This document shows positions 17,836 through 25,235 of a stretch of DNA of 64,000 nucleotides, one piece after another; positions within the stretch are counted from its first letter, which is position 1; every line of letters starts with the position of its first letter. Source of the DNA: Bacteroides sedimenti (lineage in GTDB: Bacteria > Bacteroidota > Bacteroidia > Bacteroidales > Bacteroidaceae); contig NZ_AP028055.1 in assembly GCF_040365225.1 (NCBI RefSeq), positions 2,108,001 to 2,172,000 of the forward strand, given 5' to 3'. The notes under the pieces are model-generated. The model did no database searches. It was not told where the DNA came from and saw only the letters and a program-made list of their open reading frames with translations. Both the position numbers and the translations under genes were made by a program.

Positions 17836-18393
17836 ATGCATACTACAATATTAAATAAAAGCATTGGTAAATCTGTTCTCTTCTTTTTTCTGCTAGGGTG
17901 CGGTTCAACAGGGATGGCACAAAGAATAGCTTTGAAAACAAATGCTCTTTATTGGGCAACCTTATCTCCGAATATCGGAGGGGAATTTCGGCTTGCCAGG
18001 CATTTCACCCTAGATATGAACGTTGCAGGCAACTTTATCTCCAGTGATAAACGCCAACTCAAGTTTCAGCAATTTGCTCCTGAATTGCGTTACTGGCCAG
18101 GGCGTCCGATGGCACGTAACTTCTTTGGCATTACAACATCGTATACAAACTTTAATCTAAGATTTAACAAGAACTGTTATGACGGCGATGCATTTGCTGC
18201 AGGACTGGCTTATGGATTCAACTGGGTGATTGGTGGACGATGGAACATTGAAGCGTCTCTTGGAGCTGGATTGCTAAGTTACCGCGTTTTTGATTATAAA
18301 ACCGATACACAAAAACCTCTTTCCCCCAATAAAAACAAAGTGATTCTTGCACCTATAAAGGCCGAAATCGCTTTTACTTACCTGCTTTACTAA
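17836..18393 (+). CDS. DUF3575-family outer-membrane protein
   Basis: A 185-residue exported protein. The signal peptide is about 1-30 with a GCGSTG segment that could be a weak lipobox, though the following AQ fits a Sec cleavage better. The mature part begins RIALKTNALYWATLSPNIGGEF, the typical DUF3575 opening, followed by alternating hydrophobic strands ending in a C-terminal aromatic (TYLLY). DUF3575 proteins are small outer-membrane barrels often encoded with DUF3868 proteins in Bacteroidetes fimbrial operons. It lies 48 bp after the three-repeat barrel protein, probably in the same transcript. Confidence 0.85.
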   Translation: MHTTILNKSIGKSVLFFFLLGCGSTGMAQRIALKTNALYWATLSPNIGGEFRLARHFTLDMNVAGNFISSDKRQLKFQQFAPELRYWPGRPMARNFFGITTSYTNFNLRFNKNCYDGDAFAAGLAYGFNWVIGGRWNIEASLGAGLLSYRVFDYKTDTQKPLSPNKNKVILAPIKAEIAFTYLLY

Positions 18394-18472
18394 GTTTCTA
18401 TATTTGTAAAGTGAATTAGCTTATTTATTGCATAAGCCAAAAACCTGTTTTAGATTCCTCGCAAGAGAATTT

Positions 18473-18643
18473 ATGCAGAGACCTACACGTATTCCATTTA
18501 TTCTGATTTGCCTGTTTAGCCTGTTTACGGTTCAAGCAGTACACAATTGCTATCCTCAAAAGAAAGTTTGCTGTCCCCAAGATGACAGGTTCTTCAATAT
18601 CTTGGACAGATTGCTAGCCGGAAAAACAAGACTACCTTACTAA
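18473..18643 (+). CDS. Possible small secreted cysteine-containing protein
   Basis: A 56-residue ORF downstream of the DUF3575 gene. It starts with a short basic segment and a hydrophobic core (FILICLFSLFTVQA) resembling a signal peptide. A short mature part follows with three Cys (NCYPQKKVCCPQ) and a polar tail. The frame opens at 18428, but the ATG at 18473 after a purine-rich stretch gives a better signal peptide. A strong hairpin follows 10 bp later. No homology is recognised, and it may be spurious. Confidence 0.4.
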   Translation: MQRPTRIPFILICLFSLFTVQAVHNCYPQKKVCCPQDDRFFNILDRLLAGKTRLPY

Positions 18644-18646
18644 CAA

Positions 18647-18708
18647 AAAAGTGAATCCCCTTATTTAACTCTTTTACTGGATTGAACAGAGTTTAAATAA
18701 GGGGATTC
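18647..18708 (-). terminator. Terminator of the minus-strand chaperone-usher operon (possibly bidirectional)
   Basis: GAATCCCCTTATTTAACTC (18653-18671) pairs with 18689-18708 over about 19 bp with one bulged base. On the minus strand it is followed by a run of six T (plus-strand A-run before 18651), so it best serves the operon ending at 18809. It also closes the plus-strand operon ending near 18643. Confidence 0.8.
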
Positions 18709-18808
18709 TATAGAAAGATTAGAGAGGATTCAAGCTATAATACTATTTTTGTTTTATAATCCTGCTTAGAGAAAGTCGTAACCTGTCAGATTACATAGCG
18801 CTAAACGC

Positions 18809-21604
18809 TTAGTTCCTTTTTCTCAGTCTGTACTTCAGATTAGAGTTTTGTTCTTCCGTCTGTTCGGTAGCCTCTTTTTGCTTTGTAGGCTTAACAACAT
18901 CCAGATTGCCATCATTCTTGGCGTCATTCTTCTCTACAGGTTTGCTTTCTATAAACGATCTTCTACCAGTCGTGATCACGCTGTCGGCAGGAATCAGAAT
19001 AATATTCAATCCTTCCAGGTAATCACCTTCTGCTTTTGCCTTTACCTCGAAACTCAATTTTTGTACTTGTTTCACATTCAGGAATCCAAGCTGAACAGTG
19101 TCTACATCTATCGTGTATTTTCCGGGAGCAAGGTCCATGGTATAGAAACCTCCATCGCTCATAGTGCGAAGAACTGTTTCAAACTCTTTACCCACAGCTT
19201 TCAGGTTCAGACGTAAACCACCCTGTCCGGTTGTTGTTCCATTGCGTGCAATCAGAACTGCTCCTTCAATGGTACCACCTCTGTAGAATGGTATCTCTAT
19301 ACGTTTATACTGGTTGGGATCGGCAATGAAAGAGAATTTATCTTTAAGCGGCACCAGCGTAGGATCGGGAATAGCATTGCGGTTTACACTCAGGTTATAT
19401 TTGTAATAACTCTGCAGTTGTGACAGTCTCAGAATACTATCTCTTCCCACTTCCATGATTGAACTACGATCCAGTTTCACACCCTGGTAAGGTAAAAGCT
19501 GGTCTCCTTCATCATATTGCCCCGAATTGTTATTATCAACAAACAGCAGTACAGATGCGGCACTTCGTCCTACCTGCTGGCGATTGCTAAATACAGTCTT
19601 GTTGTTTAGCATATCCCAGCCAATACTTCCGTTCAAGCTCTGCCTTACCCAGGTTCCACCTTCCGAACTATTCAATGTGGTGGTGCTTCTTACTTTATTC
19701 AGGTCGAGTGTAAATCCTAGCTGTGCATTTACCTTTTTAGTCAAATGGCTATAACCTAAAATAAGATTAAACCGACCGGTTTTAAAAGCGCTATGTGATA
19801 GTTCCATTTCCGATTGCTGGAACTGATTGTGTCGGATATCGTACATATTCTGTGCCCGTAGATACATCCCTCGTATGTAAACCGGCACACCCGGTGTACG
19901 TGCAATAGTATAAGTAAGTGCAGTTGTAAGAAGAGCATTGCCAAAGGTGGTTGTTCCCTGAGATGTTTCAAAATTATCACGGTAATTGAACCGCATATTT
20001 ACCTTACCAAGCCGTGCGCTGAAATCCGAAAGAATAGTTGTCTGGCTGCTGTTAGGAAGTATTAGGTGATCACCACTGAACCGAATTCCGGTTTCCATTC
20101 CCAAAAGCCGGAATGGAATATAAACATTGGCATTTATATCATCGGTTGCACCGCGAAAATTGAATTCGCTTGTACCGTCAAAGCGGGTATAAATCATATT
20201 CAAGCTGAGGTTGCTGGCATACATCACGCTTCCGGTCAACCTGTAATAGTTTTGAGGAGCCGCATCCACATTCAGCAGGTATTGTTTGGCTATCCTTGCC
20301 GAAAGGCTTCCGTAATATATCTTTTTCATATTCGACAAAGACGGATTATCTCTGAATTGCGTTCCGGCCGATGCAGTAAGCCAGTTGGTTACTCCCATTG
20401 CTACATTAGCATGAGCAACCCATTTTTCTTGAATTGAATCCGCCATAAAGCCTTCCACTTTTCCTGCCTGAACATTGTATGTCACAACTCCTTTTGGTAA
20501 GAAGGTGAATGGCACCTGCAACTGTCGATCAGTCACTATCAGCTGCCCGGAAGGAGTATAGATATGCAGGCTTGTACGGGTGGTACCATAAGTAATTGGT
20601 ATATTGAAACGATAGTATCCCAACTCATCGGCGCGTTTAAAACCGGCCAGGCGATCGTTTACATAAATTTCCACTTCCGAATTCGGTTCGGTGGTACCGT
20701 CAATCAAATAAGTTTCGAACATCTGACGTGGTTCAATGGGGTCGTTAGTCAACGAAAGTCCTGTGATGGAGAGTGGCTGCAGCCCGGTGGTAATTGTCTG
20801 CCCCATAGTGATACCTGAAATAAATTTATTGTCCCGAAAACCATAATGCCACCGCAATCCACTTGTATTCAGTGTATGAATACCGTTATTTGAATTATAA
20901 CCATTGAATGTTCCCTGTATATCACCCCCCAACAGCTCCATACCTCCCGTAAAGGTATAACTCAGACTTTTATCCTCTTTTGAATAGTCGCCCAAGATGG
21001 AGTAATCCAGCATGGAACCATTAACAACAGAACGTTTTCGGCTGTACCCTAATGGATAATCCAGTGGCTTTATCCCGAACTCTTCAATCCTGCTCCGGGC
21101 CATTTCACGAGCCTTTCGCTCCTGAACCGGCAAGCGGTGAGTAGTCTCCAGACTTAGAAAAAGTTGATCTATATTGACCGAGAATTTCAATCCGAAAACT
21201 TCCTCAAAGATGCGTGGCGAGAGGTAATATTCCGTCTCCCCTATCTTGAAATCATCCGGTTTCAGCTGACGGGTGGTTTTGCCAAGTTGCACCTGCATGG
21301 TCAGGAAATTAATTACATAAGGATTGTCCGGAGAAATAAAATTACCACTTACCGTAAAGTTCTTCCCATCAGGCAGATAGTTAATCTCGAGTAAGCTAAA
21401 AAGTTCGTTTACAGGGAGATAAACCGCATTTGACTTGTAATCGTAGAGACACCCAACATATACACTACCCACTGCAGGATTGCTGAAAGTGAGCATCACC
21501 TCTTCCTGCTGGGCTTTGGCTGTTTTCGGTAAAAACAGTCCGAAGAAAGCAACCAATATCACTATTGGCATGCTACTGAATCGAGTATGTGTTGATTGCC
21601 TCAT
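18809..21604 (-). CDS. Outer-membrane usher-like protein
   Basis: A 931-residue protein with a signal peptide (about 1-31, ending AKAQ). The N-terminal ~180 residues form a periplasmic part with two alpha/beta repeats. A long run of amphipathic beta-strands (about 190-690) is interrupted near 295-375 by a beta-sandwich containing EPNSEVEIYVNDRLAGFKRA and YTPSGQLIVTDRQLQVP. This matches the plug/middle domain of alternate-type ushers, followed by the VVTYNVQAGKVEG strand that resumes the barrel. The C-terminal ~200 residues contain SdrD/CnaB-like sandwiches (LLFVDNNNSGQYDEGD; LRTMSDGGFYTMDLAPGKY) and a charged tail. It lies 18 bp after a pilus-type chaperone gene. Ushers translocate and polymerise subunits. 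The assignment rests on architecture and context, not close identity. Confidence 0.7.
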   Translation of the reverse strand: MRQSTHTRFSSMPIVILVAFFGLFLPKTAKAQQEEVMLTFSNPAVGSVYVGCLYDYKSNAVYLPVNELFSLLEINYLPDGKNFTVSGNFISPDNPYVINFLTMQVQLGKTTRQLKPDDFKIGETEYYLSPRIFEEVFGLKFSVNIDQLFLSLETTHRLPVQERKAREMARSRIEEFGIKPLDYPLGYSRKRSVVNGSMLDYSILGDYSKEDKSLSYTFTGGMELLGGDIQGTFNGYNSNNGIHTLNTSGLRWHYGFRDNKFISGITMGQTITTGLQPLSITGLSLTNDPIEPRQMFETYLIDGTTEPNSEVEIYVNDRLAGFKRADELGYYRFNIPITYGTTRTSLHIYTPSGQLIVTDRQLQVPFTFLPKGVVTYNVQAGKVEGFMADSIQEKWVAHANVAMGVTNWLTASAGTQFRDNPSLSNMKKIYYGSLSARIAKQYLLNVDAAPQNYYRLTGSVMYASNLSLNMIYTRFDGTSEFNFRGATDDINANVYIPFRLLGMETGIRFSGDHLILPNSSQTTILSDFSARLGKVNMRFNYRDNFETSQGTTTFGNALLTTALTYTIARTPGVPVYIRGMYLRAQNMYDIRHNQFQQSEMELSHSAFKTGRFNLILGYSHLTKKVNAQLGFTLDLNKVRSTTTLNSSEGGTWVRQSLNGSIGWDMLNNKTVFSNRQQVGRSAASVLLFVDNNNSGQYDEGDQLLPYQGVKLDRSSIMEVGRDSILRLSQLQSYYKYNLSVNRNAIPDPTLVPLKDKFSFIADPNQYKRIEIPFYRGGTIEGAVLIARNGTTTGQGGLRLNLKAVGKEFETVLRTMSDGGFYTMDLAPGKYTIDVDTVQLGFLNVKQVQKLSFEVKAKAEGDYLEGLNIILIPADSVITTGRRSFIESKPVEKNDAKNDGNLDVVKPTKQKEATEQTEEQNSNLKYRLRKRN

Positions 21605-21622
21605 AATAATTTCTTTTATATT

Positions 21623-22453
21623 CTATTTCAATTCCACTTTTGTTTCATGCACGATGCGTGGAGTCTGTAGCAAATCTTCAGCCGCCATATCGTTGCGTTT
21701 TGATTCGAAACTAAGTTCCAGTGTATAGATTCCCGGAGCCACCTTATCCAACTTCAGGTCCATCCTACGGATTTCCTCAAAATAAACTGTTGTGGTGCTT
21801 TGTGTTTCGGCCACCACCTTACCGTTTGAATCTTTCAGCTTGGCAAACATACTACCCAGAAATGGCGCATTGCCCATTCGTTGCAGGCGAGGACGCAGTT
21901 CCAGCCTGTCCTCCTTTTGCCTTACATCCAGATTCTTTACCGTAATACCTGTATATACTTTACCCTTGTGATAAAACACAGCCGTCACCTGTTCGAAGTT
22001 TACGCTGATTTTCGTACCGATTCCTTCGGTTACAGCCTTTTCCACATCTGCAGTCTGGGGTTTCGCCATGATTTTCATACGGGTAAAGAAAAAACCCTCC
22101 TTGCGACGCTCAGCCGGTATAACCTGTACACGCACAGTGCGCTGTTCTCCACCTTTGAGGATAAAGCTGCGTGGGAAAGCCCTGATCATATTGTCGAGGG
22201 CAAAGCGGTTAAAAGCCGTCGAGTCGTTGTAGTTCATCACCAGGTTGCCATCGGCATCACTACCCGGATACCCAAAGGCAAAATTGATGGTGACTTCATA
22301 AGGCTTCTGACTATTGTTGCTCACAAATAGGTTGCCAACGCCGCTGTTTTTGTCAATAAAAACAAAGGAGGGAGCCAGAGAAATCTGTGCTTTTAATTGA
22401 CCTACAAGGCTAAGCACAAACAGAATTACGGTAATAGTTTTTATTCTCTTCAT
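21623..22453 (-). CDS. Pilus-type periplasmic chaperone
   Basis: A 276-residue exported protein (signal peptide about 1-22, ending LKAQ) with the two Ig-like domains of fimbrial chaperones. Domain 1 has ISLAPSFVFIDK, then LFVSNNSQKPYEVTINF and FPRSFILKGGEQRTVRVQVIP. The last is the G1-strand region with the PRS...GG..R.VRV signature, followed by KEGFFFTRMKI. Domain 2 (about 150-275) starts near VTAVFYHKGKVYTGITVKNL. Such chaperones cap subunits by donor-strand complementation and deliver them to the usher, whose gene is 18 bp downstream. It looks closer to alternate/archaic chaperones than to PapD. Confidence 0.8.
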   Translation of the reverse strand: MKRIKTITVILFVLSLVGQLKAQISLAPSFVFIDKNSGVGNLFVSNNSQKPYEVTINFAFGYPGSDADGNLVMNYNDSTAFNRFALDNMIRAFPRSFILKGGEQRTVRVQVIPAERRKEGFFFTRMKIMAKPQTADVEKAVTEGIGTKISVNFEQVTAVFYHKGKVYTGITVKNLDVRQKEDRLELRPRLQRMGNAPFLGSMFAKLKDSNGKVVAETQSTTTVYFEEIRRMDLKLDKVAPGIYTLELSFESKRNDMAAEDLLQTPRIVHETKVELK

Positions 22454-22559
22454 AGTAATAAAAGTTTTTTTTCAGGGAATACATTATACAATTAGAATTG
22501 TTTTTAAAGTTTGATAACCAAATGTATAAAATAAAACAAAGAAAAAAAACACAATTAAA

Positions 22560-22603
22560 GGAAAAATTACAAAGACCGACTGTTTTTGCCAGCCTTTGTA
22601 ATT
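22560..22603 (-). terminator. Intrinsic (probably partial) terminator between subunit and chaperone genes
   Basis: AATTACAAAG (22565-22574) pairs perfectly with CTTTGTAATT (22594-22603). On the minus strand the stem is followed by a T-rich run. It lies 17 bp past the stop of the DUF4402 subunit gene and could let that gene be transcribed more than the chaperone and usher. Confidence 0.75.
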
Positions 22604-22619
22604 GAACTACATTATTAAA

Positions 22620-23210
22620 TTAGTTGTATGTAGCAGTGAGGGTTATTGTTCCAGTGTATTCACCTTGTTCTTGAGTTGTAATTGGTACAACAGTTCCTCC
22701 AATATTTACTGTGAAAGATTCAATTGTGTAATAGTTACCAGTACCAGTACCTATAGACAAGGCACCCGCTCCTGTTCCAGGTGTAAACGGATAATCAGCT
22801 GTTCCTCCAGTCAGTTTAGCTAATTTATTTCCAGAAAAATCAGCAAAATTAATCGGCAGAGTAGCATTCGTAGTTGTTTTAAGTTCTGTTGGTAAAGTAA
22901 AATCCAACGTCACTGCAGTATTTGCACCTTTACTAATTGTGAAAGTACCAACAGATTCTGCACCTACATTCACAGATCCGGTACCTGCTGTACCAGCTAA
23001 TATTGATCCGTTATTACCAATAGTTTTACTTACATTTTGGGTAACCATCCCAAAAGATAGATCTGAGCCTGCCGTAACAGAAAGTTGCTTAATAACTTGA
23101 GCCTTCGCAGTAATATTTTTATTATCACTTTGAGCACCTTGTCCCATCACACTCATTGAAAAGCCCATCATTACAGCGAGGGCTGCTAAAATTTTAATTG
23201 TTGTTTTCAT
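22620..23210 (-). CDS. DUF4402-family secreted subunit (candidate major pilin)
   Basis: A 196-residue protein with a signal peptide (about 1-24, ending SVMGQ). The mature part is a Gly/Thr/Ser-rich all-beta domain of the DUF4402 type. It starts with an alternating hydrophobic segment (NITAKAQVIKQLSVTAGSDL), includes the LSFGMVTQN strand, and ends with GEYTGTITLTATYN. No cysteine is seen in the mature part. It is flanked by the largest gaps of the operon (154 bp before, 166 bp after, the latter holding a terminator), which fits a highly expressed major subunit. Polymerisation by donor-strand exchange is inferred from the neighbouring chaperone and usher. Confidence 0.85.
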   Translation of the reverse strand: MKTTIKILAALAVMMGFSMSVMGQGAQSDNKNITAKAQVIKQLSVTAGSDLSFGMVTQNVSKTIGNNGSILAGTAGTGSVNVGAESVGTFTISKGANTAVTLDFTLPTELKTTTNATLPINFADFSGNKLAKLTGGTADYPFTPGTGAGALSIGTGTGNYYTIESFTVNIGGTVVPITTQEQGEYTGTITLTATYN

Positions 23211-23364
23211 AATCTATTAAATTAATTGTAAAAGAATCCCATTATTTATTTTAAAATATACTTTACCCTTCAAGGGCTTGTTTTTTGTTTTTTTCATAGT
23301 TTTAATTTTTCCTTTCTATTCTCTCCTTTCTTCTTTCATTTAAGTGTTAAACAATATGATTAAT

Positions 23365-24012
23365 TTAATTATATTCAACCTTGAGATAAATATCTCCCAC
23401 ATAAGTGGTCCTTTCATCCTCTGGCGGTGTATTTCCTTTATAATTGCGAGTAGCACTATTTTGCTTCTTTTCTTTAATGTTATGTATATAGGCACTATTT
23501 TCATTTTGCAACAAGTCTGTGCTTCCACGGATAAAGATGTAAGCATTCGGCTTTCGGGAAATGCTATTATCTGCAATCCGGTCGCCTTCGCTTAGTGCGA
23601 AAGAGGCTTCACGACCGGAATCGATTTCAGGAGGCTGACTTTTCCCATCGTTACGATATGCAAGTTTTACACCAAACGGAATTTCACTACCTTGCATATT
23701 GCGAAGCGAATCGGAAGAAGAAAGCGTAACAAGAACCTGCATTTTTTCAACGCCGGTAATATTAAGCACACATGCACCAACCAGTTTTTGTGTACCCGAA
23801 AGGGGTATCAGACTAAATTCAAAAGGCACCATATAATCCAGGGTTATTTTATCGTGCACATCGAATCTGATTTTCACATACTGGGCAAAACCGGATAAGG
23901 GCAACAAAATTAAAAGCAATCCACAGACCATTCCCCACACCTTGCGTTGCATAGTCGCTAAACCAGACCTGAACCTCCGATTGTCTCTTCTATTTTGACT
24001 CTGCTTTTTCAT
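23365..24012 (-). CDS. Secreted minor subunit, DUF4402-like
   Basis: A 215-residue exported protein. A long Arg-rich n-region precedes the signal core (VCGLLLILLPLSGFAQ); the ATG at residue 21 is an alternative start. The mature domain is beta-rich (YVKIRFDVHDKITLDYMVPFEF; MQVLVTLSSSDSL; IPFGVKLAYRNDG). It ends RTTYVGDIYLKVEYN, the terminal strand shared with the three other subunit-like proteins of this operon. It carries a Lys/Asn-rich insert near 175-195. It starts 32 bp after the preceding subunit gene. Probable minor or adaptor subunit; no direct family name is certain. Confidence 0.7.
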   Translation of the reverse strand: MKKQSQNRRDNRRFRSGLATMQRKVWGMVCGLLLILLPLSGFAQYVKIRFDVHDKITLDYMVPFEFSLIPLSGTQKLVGACVLNITGVEKMQVLVTLSSSDSLRNMQGSEIPFGVKLAYRNDGKSQPPEIDSGREASFALSEGDRIADNSISRKPNAYIFIRGSTDLLQNENSAYIHNIKEKKQNSATRNYKGNTPPEDERTTYVGDIYLKVEYN

Positions 24013-24044
24013 TTCTATATAATCTCGTTTAAATCATCCGATAA

Positions 24045-24638
24045 TTAATATTTAGTATATTCCACGCGAATGTTTATTTGTCCGGTGTACATTCCGGCTG
24101 CCGCTCCGGTTGGTACCGGACCTAATGTTCCGTAGATAAACAGATAGGCTGTAGCTCTGGGTGCTGTATACCCCACATGATTAGGTGTGGGCGGTGGCGC
24201 CGGTACGCCTGAAGCACGCCTTAGAACAGGAAATGTAATGCTGGTAAAACCATTTGGCACCAGTACAGAGGCTACTTTTGCATCAGCTTCACCACTTTTT
24301 CCTACATTAGAATAGGCCAAACCCAACTTCAACGGAATATTATTGGAACTCAAACTGAGGTTTGCAGGTGCATCGATGGTTACTGTTACATCCAGGTTAG
24401 CCTGCGCTTCAATGGCCATAACAGTTGTTGCATTATCTGCCAGATTGATGGTTACTGTTTGGCCTCCAACAATTACTGGTTCTTTATCATTAAAGTTCAG
24501 CCCTGTCCCATTAATTTGAGTCAAAATGATATCACCTGAGGCGTAAGTCCCGAAGCTGATACGCTGGGCTGCTACATTTCCTGCCAAGATTAGGCTAAAT
24601 ATTAGAAAAAGGGCAATATGTTTAACAAACTGTTTCAT
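24045..24638 (-). CDS. Secreted minor subunit, DUF4402-like
   Basis: A 197-residue exported protein starting at the ATG at 24638, one base after the stop of the upstream gene. The frame is open to 24707, but that extension would precede the signal peptide (KHIALFLIFSLILAGNVAAQ). The mature part is beta-rich (VTINLADNATTVMAIEAQANLDVTVTI), has a Pro-rich loop (VPAPPPTPNH) and the IPLKLGLAYSNVGKSG segment also echoed in the next subunit, and ends MYTGQINIRVEYTKY. Translational coupling with the upstream gene is likely. Probable fibre subunit. Confidence 0.72.
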   Translation of the reverse strand: MKQFVKHIALFLIFSLILAGNVAAQRISFGTYASGDIILTQINGTGLNFNDKEPVIVGGQTVTINLADNATTVMAIEAQANLDVTVTIDAPANLSLSSNNIPLKLGLAYSNVGKSGEADAKVASVLVPNGFTSITFPVLRRASGVPAPPPTPNHVGYTAPRATAYLFIYGTLGPVPTGAAAGMYTGQINIRVEYTKY

Positions 24639-24639
24639 A

Positions 24640-25149
24640 TCAAATGTATTCAATTTGAATAGTAAACTCTCCATCATAGCTTCCCGGGCTTGCCTGGTTA
24701 ATATCAATCCTTCCGCCTATCCAGAAAAAGTATTTTCTGTCACTGCTCATCTGCAATGTATTCTCCACAGCATCAATAGGCTGACTGGCGCTTTGGTTAT
24801 CTCCTGGATAGCCATATATCTCATAATGCAGTAACAACCTTCCGGAACCTGTAGTGTTCATTATTTCTACCACCGGTGGAAATTTGACCCTAATTTTAGC
24901 ATTGGATTTTCCCTTTACCATCATCACAGCTGCTTTCGAATCATACTTTGGCGACACATAGATTATACCATTAACGGCTGCACTCTCATCTATATCTATA
25001 TTCTTAATCGTAACAAGCTCTATCTGTGATTTATCAACCACCGTAGCCTGGGCCTTGATAGAAATCACCGAATTATTCTGTTCTTGAGCATTAAGTGTCA
25101 TGGCAGAAAGAGCTAGTAATATTGGCAATATGTAACGCATAGTTTTCAT
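24640..25149 (-). CDS. Secreted minor subunit, DUF4402-like
   Basis: A 169-residue exported protein with a signal peptide (about 1-21, ending LNAQ). The mature N-terminus has an alternating segment (SVISIKAQATVVDKSQIELV) like that of the candidate major pilin. The body is beta-rich with one KYDSKAAVMMVKG strand, and the C-terminus is GSYDGEFTIQIEYI, the shared terminal strand. Its stop is separated by one base from the next gene. It lies 86 bp after the large T9SS-domain gene. Probable fibre subunit. Confidence 0.7.
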   Translation of the reverse strand: MKTMRYILPILLALSAMTLNAQEQNNSVISIKAQATVVDKSQIELVTIKNIDIDESAAVNGIIYVSPKYDSKAAVMMVKGKSNAKIRVKFPPVVEIMNTTGSGRLLLHYEIYGYPGDNQSASQPIDAVENTLQMSSDRKYFFWIGGRIDINQASPGSYDGEFTIQIEYI

Positions 25150-25235
25150 GACCTCTATTAATTTAATCCATTTAATACCTATTGAAATATCACAATAATC
25201 TACATCTAGAATGCAATTATCATTGAAAACTATTA

